Source of the DNA: Nitrosomonas cryotolerans ATCC 49181
GTDB lineage: Bacteria; Pseudomonadota; Gammaproteobacteria; Burkholderiales; Nitrosomonadaceae
NCBI RefSeq assembly: GCF_900143275.1
Contig: NZ_FSRO01000001.1
Coordinates: 1,302,001 to 1,366,000, forward strand
Direction: 5' to 3'
Length of the DNA: 64,000 nt
This document shows positions 1 through 8,710 of this stretch, piece by piece; position 1 is the first letter of the stretch, and each line of letters begins with the position of its first letter. Position numbers and translations under genes: made by a program. The notes under the pieces were generated by a model. That model was not told the DNA's origin and ran no database searches. It was given only the letters and a program-made list of their open reading frames with translations.

Positions 1-1
1 T

Positions 2-466
2 GCGGATGCATTATTGGGCATCCTGGCGCAGCGTCTGGCCAAGCGCCTGTGTTCGTGCAAGACGGCCTATGTGGCCAGCGAACACGAGATCAAGGCCCTG
101 TTAACCGAATATTGCGAGGAACTACAGCATATCGAACGGTTTAAAACGGATCGGGATGGGGCTTATCAAGCGATTAAAGCGGACTGGATCAAGCAGTATG
201 GGGATGAACAGGGCGCAATCACGCTCTATAAACCGGGGGGGTGTGATCGCTGTGTCAATAGTGGTTTTGCAGGCCGGGTGGCCCTGCACGAGTTGATGAT
301 CGGCAGTGATCTGCTGAAAAAGAATATCCAGGAACACGCGCGTGTGGCGGAAATGCTGGTAACCGCTCTGGGCGATGGCATGCGCACCCTCAAGCAGGAT
401 GGAATAGAAAAGGTATTGCAGGGCATTACCGACATTCATCAAGTGCGCGTGGTGTGTATCAAGTGA
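2..466 (+). CDS. PilB/GspE-family ATPase, C-terminal part (gene begins before the window)
   Basis: This is the last ~154 residues of a secretion or pilus-assembly ATPase. The frame is open from base 2, so the gene starts upstream of the window. It reads DALLGILAQRLAKRLC, the usual PilB/GspE stretch just before the C-terminal zinc-binding region. CSCK then lies near the front and GGCDRCVNSGFAGRVALHE further on; in this family these cysteine pairs hold a zinc ion. The end (DGMRTLKQDGIEKVLQGIT) is also typical. Family members hydrolyse ATP at the inner membrane to drive pilin polymerisation or type II secretion. The Walker boxes lie outside the window. A type IV pilin follows in convergent orientation, which favours a pilus role, but PilB cannot be separated from GspE here. 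Confidence 0.85.
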   Translation, partial: ADALLGILAQRLAKRLCSCKTAYVASEHEIKALLTEYCEELQHIERFKTDRDGAYQAIKADWIKQYGDEQGAITLYKPGGCDRCVNSGFAGRVALHELMIGSDLLKKNIQEHARVAEMLVTALGDGMRTLKQDGIEKVLQGITDIHQVRVVCIK

Positions 467-594
467 CGATTTTCGGCCGAATGTGACGCAAAAGGGCATT
501 TTGATGTATCGAGGATCGGGCTGACTGAAGGAAACCGCTGCGGGGAACCCGGCTGCGATGATCGGTGCCGGAAGCTGCATGGGATGAATGGATG

Positions 595-624
595 AAAAAA
601 ACACCCCATTGCTGGGGTGTTTTA
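595..624. terminator. Bidirectional rho-independent terminator
   Basis: A perfect stem (AACACCCCA / TGGGGTGTT) with a four-base TTGC loop is preceded by an A-run and followed by a T-rich tail. It therefore works in both directions. It lies between the convergent ATPase gene and pilin gene and can end both transcripts. Confidence 0.85.
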
Positions 625-667
625 GATTTGTGTTTTACTCACACAAACTGATTATTACGTATTTGGG

Positions 668-1114
668 TTAGCAATAACCAATAGCTATACAGGTGCTCGC
701 AGCATCTTTAGTCCAGACTACAGGTCTTCCAACTCCTTGGGATACTCCAGTAAGCAGATAGGTTTGAGCCGCCAGGCCATTGCCAGTAATTGCCGTCATT
801 AGAATTTGGGCGGTGAGTGCGCCATTAGCTTGAATTTTTCCAGAGCCTGCCGCAACGTTACCATCGTTAGAGGCAGTAACGGGAGGAATTCCACCAAGAG
901 CGTTGGTGCAGTTGGCAGCAAGTAATGTGCCCTGTTCTTGAAAGCAAAGCTCGACAGCTAATTTATACGGTGCGGCAGCTGATACCACTTCACTGAATTT
1001 GGCTTTGTTGGTGTAGGTTTGATAAGCAGGAACCGCTATGGCCGCCAAAACACCAATAATAGCCACGACAATCATCAGTTCGATCAGTGTGAAACCTTTT
1101 TGTGCGTGTTGCAT
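668..1114 (-). CDS. Type IV pilin (PilA/PilE-like major pilin)
   Basis: A 148-residue prepilin. The N-terminus has a short basic leader ending QKG, then [18 protein letters not shown]: the prepilin-peptidase site with Phe+1 and Glu+5, and the hydrophobic helix that packs in the pilus core. The leader is only 7 residues, as in type IVa pilins. Two cysteines near the C-terminus (STCIAIGYC) could form the D-region disulfide, and two more lie at about residues 57 and 69. GGAG-type ribosome site (AAAGGAGA) sits just before the ATG. A sigma-54 promoter lies about 60 bases upstream. The partner PilS/PilR regulators are not in the window. The bidirectional terminator at 595-624 ends the transcript. 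Confidence 0.93.
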   Translation of the reverse strand: MQHAQKGFTLIELMIVVAIIGVLAAIAVPAYQTYTNKAKFSEVVSAAAPYKLAVELCFQEQGTLLAANCTNALGGIPPVTASNDGNVAAGSGKIQANGALTAQILMTAITGNGLAAQTYLLTGVSQGVGRPVVWTKDAASTCIAIGYC

Positions 1115-1169
1115 GTGTGATTCTCCTTTGGGTTAGTGATAACACACTCGGTGTGTGTAATTTTTTATA

Positions 1170-1185
1170 AGCAGGATCTGTGCCA
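1170..1185 (-). promoter_or_regulatory. Sigma-54 (-24/-12) promoter of the pilin gene
   Basis: On the minus strand the sequence reads TGGCACAGATCCTGCT. This matches the RpoN consensus TGGCAC-N5-TTGCW at all but one position and keeps the GG-to-GC spacing exactly. It ends ~55 bases before the pilin ATG. Pilin genes driven by RpoN with PilR are well known in proteobacteria. Confidence 0.82.
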
Positions 1186-1223
1186 ATATTTTTGTCGCAC
1201 CGACAACGCCGTCGATAGCACGG

Positions 1224-1249
1224 ATATCATCGCGCTCAGGTGATGATAT
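1224..1249. other. Hairpin at the end of glnE
   Basis: An 8-bp inverted repeat (ATATCATC / GATGATAT) with a ten-base loop overlaps the glnE stop codon. No T-run follows on the minus strand, so it may protect or pause the transcript rather than terminate it. Confidence 0.35.
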
Positions 1250-4026
1250 TACAGATCAAATACGCGGGTCCATAATTCTAATACTTCGGTGCGGGCGTGA
1301 TCAAATAAAGGGGCGGCCACGCGCGCAAAGCGTTGTGAGACGCCTTCGGTGGGGGAAGCACCGGCCAGACTGGTGTCGCCACTTAAGCGGAGCCAATGTT
1401 GTGTCCGCCGGAATTCCCGGTAGGCCGCGCGCACCTGTTCGGCCTGGTCGATGGGAATGAGTCCCAGTTCTCCGGCCCGTTTCAATAAAGCAATATTGCC
1501 GATATTACCGGTCAATTCGGGATGTGCATGAGCATAGCCTAAGACCAGATACTGCACGATAAATTCAACGTCAATAATCCCGCCCCGGTCGTGTTTAATA
1601 TCAAACAGGGTGGTTGAGTTGGGATGCCCTTCGCGCATTTTGTCGCGCATTTTGAGAATCTCCCGCCTGAGCTCGGCCCGGTTGCGGGGCTGGCACAGGA
1701 TTTCCTTGCGGGTTTGTTCAAAAATCGTGGCCATGTGCGCATCGCCCACAACGAAGCGGGCCCGGGTGAGGGCCTGATGCTCCCATACCCAGGCTTGTGT
1801 CCGCTGATAGTGCGCAAACGCTTCGATGCTGTGCACCGGCAGGCCGCTGCTGCCATTCGGGCGTAAGCGCAGGTCGGTTTCATATAACAGCCCGGCGGAG
1901 GTATGGCTGGTGAGCCAGGCGTTAATGCTTTGAGACAGTTTGCTGTAGATTTCGGAGGCATCCGGATGCGGGTCGTCATACAGAAAAATAATATCCAGAT
2001 CAGAGGCATAGCCGAGCTCTTTTCCGCCGAGTTTTCCATAACCGATGATGGCGAAGGCGGGCTGCGCCTGATGGCGCTTTTTCAGACCCGACCAGGCCAG
2101 TTGCAAGACGGTCTCGAGAATGAGATCGGCCAGCGCAGTCAGGTGGTCACTGAGTATTTCCAGCTCAGCCGAGCCTTCCAGATCGCTGACCAGTAACTGA
2201 AACACTTGCGCATGCTGGAAGTGTCGCAACACATCCATTTGCCATTCGATGACATTGTGTTTGGGGCTGTTGTCATGATTGAGCTGATAGAGCAGTTCCC
2301 GTTTCAGCGTGGGCCAGTCGGGCAGGGTACGCAGGGCCCGATTGCGCAACAATTCATCCAGCAAAATCGGGTGCCGTCCGAGGTAATCCATGGCCCACTG
2401 ACTGGTACTGGCCAGCTTGGCCACGCGGGGCAGGGTGTGCGGATGCTCCAGTAACAGCGCCAGATAGGCGGGATGCGGACTGATGTTTTCCAGTAGCTTG
2501 AGCATGCGCTCCAGGGTGGACTCAACCGGCGGATAAACGGCGGCGGCTTCGATCAGAATCGGAATCAGGGTTTTGATGCGCTGCTGGCTGAATTCCGGTA
2601 ATTGCAGATACTCGGTGCTGGCATAAAACTGCTGCAGTCGTTCAGAAATCTTGGTGGGTTCAGCAAACCCCAGTGTGCTGAGCTGGGTGGCGGCTGCCCG
2701 GGTGCGGGCGGCATCTTTGGTCTGCGTTTGCCATAGACAGGCCAGCGTATCATGCCGGGAAGATTTTCTGGGCGCGGCAAAAATCAGTTCAAAGTGATGC
2801 GCGGCGTTGCGCCGATGAATATCGAGCTGCTGCATAAAATGCGCAAAATCCGGGCAACCCATGGCCGTGGCAATCAGTGCCTGATCGGCTGTGTTCTCCG
2901 GCAGGGTCTGTGTCTGCTGATCGTCGAGATATTGCAGGCGGTGCTCCAGTTTGCGCAGAAAACGATACGCCTCGGATAATTCAGTGACAATCTCCGCCGC
3001 CAGCAGTTTTTTCTCCTGCAAGCGCTGCAGCACAGCTAAGGTCGGACGAATGCACAGATCGACATCCCGCCCCCCGCGAATCAGCTGAAACACCTGCGTA
3101 ATAAATTCAATTTCACGAATCCCGCCGGGGCCCAGTTTGATGTTGTCGTGCATTTCGCGGCGATTGACTTCCTTGCGAATCTGGACGTGCAGGCGGCGCA
3201 TGGATTCATAAGCACCAAAATCCAGATATTTGCGAAACACAAACGGCCGGGCGATTTGTTCCATGAGTGTGGTGGCGGCCTCAGGCGGGCCGGCAATCAC
3301 GCGCCCCTTGATCCAGGCATAGCGTTCCCATTCCCGTCCTTGTGTCACAAAATATTCCTGCAGCATGGCAAAACTCATGGCCAGCGGGCTGTCTTCACCA
3401 TAAGGCCGCAGCCGCATATCGACCCGGAACACATAGCTGTCGGCGGTATAATCATTCAGACTGGCAATCAGCTTGCGCCCTAACCGGGCAAAAAAATCAT
3501 GATTGGCAATGGATTTGGCACCGTCGGTTTCGCCGTCTTCAGGATAAATAAAGATCAGATCTACATCCGAAGACACATTGAGCTCGCGCCCACCCAGTTT
3601 GCCCATGGCAACGACCAGCATTTGCTGGGCTGTGCGGCTTTTTTCACCAATCGGTGCGCCGAAACGGTCCGTTAGCCAGATGTGGTGTTGCTTGAGTGCC
3701 GCGTTAATGGTGACTTCGGCCAGATCGGTCATGCTGGCCATGATTTCAGATAAATCCGCGAGGCCGCCCAGATCGCGGGTAGCAATCCGCAACATGGCCC
3801 GTTTACGCAGGTTTCGCAAGTCGCGGTGCAGCACGGCTTCATGCTGTTTGTTTTCAGGCCGTGTGTCGAGGTATGCCTGCATTTCTTCTCGCAGAAAGGG
3901 GCGTTGCATCTCGGCCAGTAATCTGTCGCGCTGCTCGGGCTCGCTTTCCAGTAAGCGCTGTATATAACGACTCAAGGGAGAAACAGTGGCAAGCAGGGTT
4001 TCGGGTGAGGGATGTGGAGTGGACAT
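1249..4026 (-). CDS. glnE: Bifunctional glutamine synthetase adenylyltransferase / adenylyl-removing enzyme
   Basis: GlnE adds AMP to a tyrosine of glutamine synthetase when nitrogen is plentiful and removes it by phosphorolysis when nitrogen is short, following PII (GlnB) and glutamine. The 925-residue protein has the family's duplicated layout. The N-terminal nucleotidyltransferase domain (deadenylylation half) has GKLGGRELN at about residues 142-150 and the metal-binding DVD at 155-157. The C-terminal domain (adenylylation half) has GYGKLGGKELGYASDLDIIF at about 660-680. Both acidic pairs are intact and the length is normal. GlnE matters in an organism living on ammonia. The IS605-type element lies about 120 bases upstream, between glnE and the nitrilase gene. 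Confidence 0.96.
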   Translation of the reverse strand: MSTPHPSPETLLATVSPLSRYIQRLLESEPEQRDRLLAEMQRPFLREEMQAYLDTRPENKQHEAVLHRDLRNLRKRAMLRIATRDLGGLADLSEIMASMTDLAEVTINAALKQHHIWLTDRFGAPIGEKSRTAQQMLVVAMGKLGGRELNVSSDVDLIFIYPEDGETDGAKSIANHDFFARLGRKLIASLNDYTADSYVFRVDMRLRPYGEDSPLAMSFAMLQEYFVTQGREWERYAWIKGRVIAGPPEAATTLMEQIARPFVFRKYLDFGAYESMRRLHVQIRKEVNRREMHDNIKLGPGGIREIEFITQVFQLIRGGRDVDLCIRPTLAVLQRLQEKKLLAAEIVTELSEAYRFLRKLEHRLQYLDDQQTQTLPENTADQALIATAMGCPDFAHFMQQLDIHRRNAAHHFELIFAAPRKSSRHDTLACLWQTQTKDAARTRAAATQLSTLGFAEPTKISERLQQFYASTEYLQLPEFSQQRIKTLIPILIEAAAVYPPVESTLERMLKLLENISPHPAYLALLLEHPHTLPRVAKLASTSQWAMDYLGRHPILLDELLRNRALRTLPDWPTLKRELLYQLNHDNSPKHNVIEWQMDVLRHFQHAQVFQLLVSDLEGSAELEILSDHLTALADLILETVLQLAWSGLKKRHQAQPAFAIIGYGKLGGKELGYASDLDIIFLYDDPHPDASEIYSKLSQSINAWLTSHTSAGLLYETDLRLRPNGSSGLPVHSIEAFAHYQRTQAWVWEHQALTRARFVVGDAHMATIFEQTRKEILCQPRNRAELRREILKMRDKMREGHPNSTTLFDIKHDRGGIIDVEFIVQYLVLGYAHAHPELTGNIGNIALLKRAGELGLIPIDQAEQVRAAYREFRRTQHWLRLSGDTSLAGASPTEGVSQRFARVAAPLFDHARTEVLELWTRVFDL

Positions 4027-4209
4027 AATCAGTGATTGGGTGGGTCGTGCCTGGTGTCAGAACCGCCAGAAAATCCTGATCTTTAAATCGGGACGATCGG
4101 GCGATGGCGTTAATTTCGTTTGCATGCAGGTATACCCGGGTTGTTTATCAAATAGCGCGTAAAACTTCGTCCTTCAGGGCGGAGATATAAGCGCACAGGC
4201 GAAGCCTGT

Positions 4210-4626
4210 TTAATGCGGTCTTTGCTGTTGTTCAATATATTGCTTAATAATCGAGAGTGGTGCTCCACCACAACTACCCGCAAAATAGCTTGGACTCCAA
4301 AGCATATTACCCCAAAGCTTATTTTTAATTTCGGGATAATTCTTTTTGCGAATAAGTCGGCTTGAAACGCCTTTCAAACTATTTACCAAGTTAGAAATAG
4401 CAATTTTTGGTGGATAGTTAACTAAAAGGTGAATATGATCATGCTCACCGTTAAATTCCACCAATTCTGCTTCAAAATCCAAACACACGTTTTTAAATAT
4501 TTCTTCCAAATCAATTAATACCCTTCCGGAGAAAACATTTCTACGGTATTTTGTTACAAAGACCAAATTAACGTGAAGATTAAAAATGCAATGTCTTCCT
4601 GTTCTTATATCGTTATTAACTTGCAT
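4210..4626 (-). CDS. tnpA: IS200-type Y1 transposase TnpA (copy 1)
   Basis: A 138-residue single-domain transposase that nicks and rejoins single-stranded DNA. The HUH metal-binding motif is visible as EHDHIHLLV, and the catalytic tyrosine lies in KQYIEQQ near the C-terminus. The chosen start (MQVNNDIRTG) gives the normal IS200 length and matches the other two copies; a longer frame reaches into tnpB on the opposite strand and is not credible. It differs from copies 2 and 3 by a few residues (MQVNND, HVNLV, YRRNV). All key residues are present, so it looks active. Confidence 0.93.
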   Translation of the reverse strand: MQVNNDIRTGRHCIFNLHVNLVFVTKYRRNVFSGRVLIDLEEIFKNVCLDFEAELVEFNGEHDHIHLLVNYPPKIAISNLVNSLKGVSSRLIRKKNYPEIKNKLWGNMLWSPSYFAGSCGGAPLSIIKQYIEQQQRPH

Positions 4627-4657
4627 AGACCAATTCCTTTTTTGTATAATTATAACC

Positions 4658-5890
4658 ATGAAGCAGATTATACGCAAAGCCTTTAAATCTCGACTCAATC
4701 CAAATTCTGACCAAGTACAGAAGATGGTTGAGTTTGCGGGTGCTAATCGGTTTGTTTGGAATAAAGCCTTAGCAATGAATCTGTTCAGATTAGAGCAGAA
4801 ACAGCCATTGCTTTGGTACAACGAGTTGTCATTTTGGCTAAAGCTATGGAAATCCTCAGAAGATTATGGATTTCTAAAAACCGTTCATTCTCAACCGTTG
4901 CAACAAGCCTTAAAAAACTTAGAAAAAGCGTTCAAAGACGGTTTTGATAAAAAACAGCCTTTAAAACGGATTCCAAAATTCAAGAAAAAAGGTTTGAGTG
5001 ACAGCTTTCGTTATCCACAAGGATTTAAGCTGGAGCAAGAGTCTAGCAAAGTGTTCTTGCCTAAAATCGGTTGGGTGAAATATCGCAATTCACGCCAAGT
5101 CATTGGTGACGTTAAAAATATGACGATTTCCCGTAAAGGCAGTTATTGGTACGTGTCGATTCAGACTGAGTACGAGACCGAGCTAAAGCGTCATAGCTCA
5201 ACCAGTATGATTGGTGTTGATATGGGCGTTACCCGCTTTGCAACCTTGTCAGACGGCTCATACGTAGAACCTTTAAACAGTTTCAGAAAGTTATCAAAGA
5301 AACTGGCTTTTGAACAGCGTAAGCTGTCTAAAAAAGTCCGTTTCTCTGCTAACTGGAAAAAGCAGAAACAAATCATTACCCGACTGCATGAGCGTATTGC
5401 CAATGCTCGTTTAGACTTCTTACACAAAACCTCAACCGAAATCAGCAAAAATCACGCAATGGTCGTAGTTGAGAATTTAAAGATAGGAAACATGTCTAAG
5501 AGTGCCAAGGGCAGTGTTGAAAAGCATGGTAAAAACGTCAAAGCGAAATCGGGTCTAAACAAATCCATTCTTGACCAAGGATGGGGAATGTTCGTTTCGT
5601 TCTTGGAGTATAAACAGGCTTGTTCAGGCGGGGATGTATTGAAGGTAAACCCTCAATACACCTCTCAAACCTGCCCTAGATGTCAACATGTTAGTCGTGA
5701 CAATCGCAAAAGCCAAAGTGCTTTTGAATGTACAGAATGTGGATTTAAAGCCAATGCCGACTTGGTAGGTGCCTTGAATGTACTTGAGCGAGGACATCGC
5801 TTGTTAGCCTGTGGAGTTGAAACGTTAGTTTCGTCTAAGAAGCAGGAACCAGTAGGCAGTAGCAATACAAACCTACTCTTAACGGCTTAA
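4658..5890 (+). CDS. tnpB: TnpB RNA-guided nuclease (IS605 OrfB), copy 1
   Basis: A 410-residue TnpB. Proteins of this family use an RNA made from the element's right end to cut DNA next to a short target-adjacent motif, which favours keeping the element; they descend from the stock that gave Cas12. The RuvC residues are present: Asp in GVDMGVTRFATLSDG, Glu in VVVENLKIGNM and Asp in NADLVGALNVLERG. A four-cysteine zinc ribbon (CPRCQ ... CTECGF) sits between the last two. The start is the ATG 31 bases from the tnpA start; an upstream in-frame ATG would overlap tnpA. The sequence is intact. Confidence 0.94.
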   Translation: MKQIIRKAFKSRLNPNSDQVQKMVEFAGANRFVWNKALAMNLFRLEQKQPLLWYNELSFWLKLWKSSEDYGFLKTVHSQPLQQALKNLEKAFKDGFDKKQPLKRIPKFKKKGLSDSFRYPQGFKLEQESSKVFLPKIGWVKYRNSRQVIGDVKNMTISRKGSYWYVSIQTEYETELKRHSSTSMIGVDMGVTRFATLSDGSYVEPLNSFRKLSKKLAFEQRKLSKKVRFSANWKKQKQIITRLHERIANARLDFLHKTSTEISKNHAMVVVENLKIGNMSKSAKGSVEKHGKNVKAKSGLNKSILDQGWGMFVSFLEYKQACSGGDVLKVNPQYTSQTCPRCQHVSRDNRKSQSAFECTECGFKANADLVGALNVLERGHRLLACGVETLVSSKKQEPVGSSNTNLLLTA

Positions 5891-5939
5891 TAAGTCGCTA
5901 GGAATCCCCTTCGTTTAGGAAGGGGAGGATGTCAATGAA

Positions 5940-5975
5940 CGAAAATGCCTTCCTTTAGGGAGAGGAATAAGCTGG
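5940..5975 (+). repeat. Probable relic of an IS right end next to copy 1
   Basis: Directly after the right end of copy 1 comes AAAATGCCTTCCTTTAGGGAGAGG. It resembles the right-end hairpin of the family (AATCCCCTTCGTTTAGGAAGGGGAGG) with decayed pairing, so an older related element may have occupied the same spot. Confidence 0.4.
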
Positions 5976-6152
5976 ACCAAAGTACAATAGGCATAGAAAC
6001 TCAACGTATAATAGTCTTTCTTTAACAAGCAAGGAAAGCTAAGTATATCCGTTGCCTTGGCGTGTGGGGATATGCTGGACAGTAATCCGAATGAATCCGA
6101 GAATAAACAGCATGCTCTATAATATTGCATTAATTCCAAGAGGCGAAAGAAA

Positions 6153-7016
6153 ATGTTAAGTGACGCAACTATTCTGAGCAGTTCAATGTCAGAAAAAACA
6201 GCAACCGGTGATTTGCGGGTGGCAGCTATCCAGATGGCGTCGGGTCCGAGCGTTTCTGCTAATTTGGAAGAAGCCGCGCGATTGATTGAAAATGCAGTGG
6301 CGCAAAAAGCCCGCTTGGTCGTGCTGCCGGAATATTTCTGTATTATGGGCATGCAAGATACCGATAAGCTGGCCGTTCAGGAAGAACCGGGCAGTGGCAT
6401 GATTCAAACATTTTTGTCTGAAACAGCAAAACGCTTTGGAATTTGGCTGGTAGGCGGGTCGGTGCCGCTGGTATCGCCTGTGCCCGGCAAGGTTTATAAT
6501 AGCTGTTTAGTGTATGATGATAAAGGCCAGCAAGTTGCGCGTTATGACAAAATTCATTTGTTCGGGCTGGCGCTGGGCAGTGAATGTTACGCGGAAGAAA
6601 AAACAATCAAAGCAGGAGACAAAGTGGTGACGCTGGAATCACCTTTTGGTCGCATTGGCTTGTCAATATGTTACGATCTACGGTTTCCGGAACTGTATCG
6701 CATGATGGGTAATGTGAATATTATTCTGGCACCCGCCGCATTTACAGCGATTACGGGCAAGGCACACTGGGAAGCATTGATTCGCGCGCGCGCGATTGAA
6801 AATCTGGCCTATGTGATTGCGCCGGCTCAAGGTGGTTATCATGTGAATGGTCGTGAAACAAATGGGGATAGCATGATTGTTGATCCGTGGGGTGGGATCA
6901 TGAGTCGGTTGCCACGCGGACATGGTGTGGTGGTTGCGACCCTGGACCCGGAGTATCAGGCCAGCTTGCGCGCCAGTTTGCCCGCCCTGGATCATCGCAG
7001 TTTGCATTATTGTTAA
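6153..7016 (+). CDS. Carbon-nitrogen hydrolase, Nit1/YbeM-like amidase
   Basis: A 287-residue nitrilase-superfamily amidase. The catalytic triad is complete: Glu60 in VVLPEYF, Lys133 in YDKIHLF and Cys173 in SICYDLRFPELYR. The last motif is typical of the Nit1/NitB branch, which includes deaminated-glutathione amidase, so a metabolite-repair role is likely but not proven. The start at 6153 has a GAGG ribosome site in AAGAGGCGAAAG; an in-frame ATG at 6186 lacks one. tldD follows after ~150 bases. In many betaproteobacteria the large gene yhdP lies between glnE and this gene; here only the IS element does. Confidence 0.9.
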   Translation: MLSDATILSSSMSEKTATGDLRVAAIQMASGPSVSANLEEAARLIENAVAQKARLVVLPEYFCIMGMQDTDKLAVQEEPGSGMIQTFLSETAKRFGIWLVGGSVPLVSPVPGKVYNSCLVYDDKGQQVARYDKIHLFGLALGSECYAEEKTIKAGDKVVTLESPFGRIGLSICYDLRFPELYRMMGNVNIILAPAAFTAITGKAHWEALIRARAIENLAYVIAPAQGGYHVNGRETNGDSMIVDPWGGIMSRLPRGHGVVVATLDPEYQASLRASLPALDHRSLHYC

Positions 7017-7041
7017 TACGAAATACGAAATACGAAATACG
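7015..7041. repeat. Short tandem repeat, 7-bp unit
   Basis: The unit AATACGA is repeated almost four times directly after the stop codon of the amidase gene. No function can be assigned. Confidence 0.7.
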
Positions 7042-7164
7042 GAAGGGAATCGTTGAACAGCATGGCTGTGCCGGTAATGACGCGATTTTTTTACCCAGAT
7101 GACCCGATCATCGCAGTCTTCAGGTTTAAATTTTTTGATCAGTCAGATAACAGAATTGGATGCC

Positions 7165-8637
7165 ATGACTACTGAACTTGCCCTTGAGGCCAATGAGTTT
7201 TATACGATTGCTGACAGCTGCTTGCTGTCACCTTATGATATTGATGCGTCCAGATTACAGCAGGTGTTTGGACAGATGCTGACCCATGAAATTGATTATG
7301 CGGATCTGTATTTTCAATATAGCCGCTCTGAAGGCTGGGCATTGGAAGAAGGTATTGTTAAATCAGGCAGCTTCAATATTGATCAGGGCGTGGGTGTGCG
7401 TGCGATCAGTGGAGACAAAACGGCCTTTGCCTATTCTGATAACATCAGTATGCCGGCGCTGATTTCGGCCGCACAGGCTACCCGTGCGATTGCACATCAG
7501 GGCGAAGAACGCTCGGTTCAGGTGGCAAGGCGCAATGCGGTATCGACAAGACCGCAATTGTATTTGCCCCAGGACCCGGTTGCCAGCCTGCAGGATGCGG
7601 ATAAGGTAGCGTTGCTGGAGAGACTGGAAAAATATGCGCGTGCCCTGGATTCGCGTGTGATTCAGGTGATGGCATCACTCGCCGGAGAATATGAAGTGGT
7701 GCTTGTGGCCCGGAGTGACGGTCTGCTGGCAGCCGACGTCAGGCCGCTGGTGCGGGTATCCTTGCAGGTGATTGTCGAAGAAAATGGGCGCCGTGAACAG
7801 GGCATGGCCGGTGGCGGTGGGCGTTTCGATTATGCGTATTTTACGGACGATGTGTTGCGTGACTATGCAGCAAAAGCCGTCCATCAAGCCGTGGTTAATC
7901 TGGATGCCAGACCGGCACCTGCGGGTGCTATGACGGTGGTATTAGGCAGTGGCTGGCCGGGCATATTATTGCATGAAGCAATTGGTCACGGACTGGAAGG
8001 TGATTTTAATCGGAAAGGCAGTTCTGCATTTTCCGGCCGTGTGGGGGAGCGGGTTGCTGCCGCAGGGGTGACGGTGGTGGATGATGGTACGATTGCACAG
8101 CGCCGCGGATCATTAAATATAGATGACGAAGGTAATGCAACGCAATGTACTACGCTGATAGAAGACGGCATATTAAAAGGTTATTTGCAGGATAGTCTGA
8201 ATGCACGGTTGATGAATCTGCCGGTGACCGGCAATGGCCGACGAGAGTCCTTTGCGCATATTCCGATGCCGCGTATGACGAATACGTATATGCTGAACGG
8301 CGATAAAGATCCGGAAGAAATTATCTCCTCAGTAAAACGGGGCTTGTATGCGGTCAATTTTGGCGGCGGACAGGTTGATATCACGAGTGGAAAATTTGTT
8401 TTTTCAACCGCTGAAGCTTATATGATTGAAGATGGCAAGATTACCTATCCGGTAAAAGGTGCGACGCTGATTGGCAATGGCCCTGATGTGTTGACGCGTG
8501 TATCGATGATTGGTAATGATATGGCGCTGGATCCGGGGGTTGGCACCTGTGGAAAAGAAGGACAGAGTGTGCCGGTGGGTGTGGGACAGCCGACCTTGCG
8601 CGTGGATGGATTAACGGTGGGCGGAACTGGCGGTTGA
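7165..8637 (+). CDS. tldD: Metalloprotease TldD
   Basis: A 490-residue member of the TldD/PmbA (U62) family. TldD works with PmbA (TldE) as a heterodimer that degrades unfolded peptides and trims some modified peptides such as microcins. The zinc site HEAIGH is at about residues 270-275, followed by [20 protein letters not shown], the usual TldD signature. The start [13 protein letters not shown] gives the usual family length; an in-frame ATG at 7099 would add 22 unconserved residues. PmbA is not in the window. The gene probably shares a transcript with the amidase gene upstream. Confidence 0.94.
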   Translation: MTTELALEANEFYTIADSCLLSPYDIDASRLQQVFGQMLTHEIDYADLYFQYSRSEGWALEEGIVKSGSFNIDQGVGVRAISGDKTAFAYSDNISMPALISAAQATRAIAHQGEERSVQVARRNAVSTRPQLYLPQDPVASLQDADKVALLERLEKYARALDSRVIQVMASLAGEYEVVLVARSDGLLAADVRPLVRVSLQVIVEENGRREQGMAGGGGRFDYAYFTDDVLRDYAAKAVHQAVVNLDARPAPAGAMTVVLGSGWPGILLHEAIGHGLEGDFNRKGSSAFSGRVGERVAAAGVTVVDDGTIAQRRGSLNIDDEGNATQCTTLIEDGILKGYLQDSLNARLMNLPVTGNGRRESFAHIPMPRMTNTYMLNGDKDPEEIISSVKRGLYAVNFGGGQVDITSGKFVFSTAEAYMIEDGKITYPVKGATLIGNGPDVLTRVSMIGNDMALDPGVGTCGKEGQSVPVGVGQPTLRVDGLTVGGTGG

Positions 8638-8710
8638 CGCGAAGTGAACTAGCCGTTACCGTTGGGAATGATTTATTACTTATACAAATTGATATTGGGA
8701 CGCAAAAAGC

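Larger units (their letters stand above)
4149..5935. mobile_element. IS200/IS605-family element, copy 1 (divergent tnpA and tnpB)
   Basis: A 1.79-kb element repeated with only scattered base changes at 34212-36073 and 51686-53471, so its ends can be set by comparison. All three copies follow the flank TTTAT and begin CAAATAGCGCG. All end with a hairpin (CCCCTTC / GAAGGGG) followed by GTCAA. There are no terminal inverted repeats or target duplication, as expected for the single-strand transposition of this family. tnpA is on the minus strand and tnpB on the plus strand, starting 31 bases apart. The exact cleavage points are inferred from alignment; one or two bases could shift. Confidence 0.93.

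Noticed and set aside
122-604. 160-codon minus-strand frame opposite the PilB/GspE-type gene
   Set aside because: Shadow of a recognisable coding frame, with no conserved motif; it also runs through the bidirectional terminator region.
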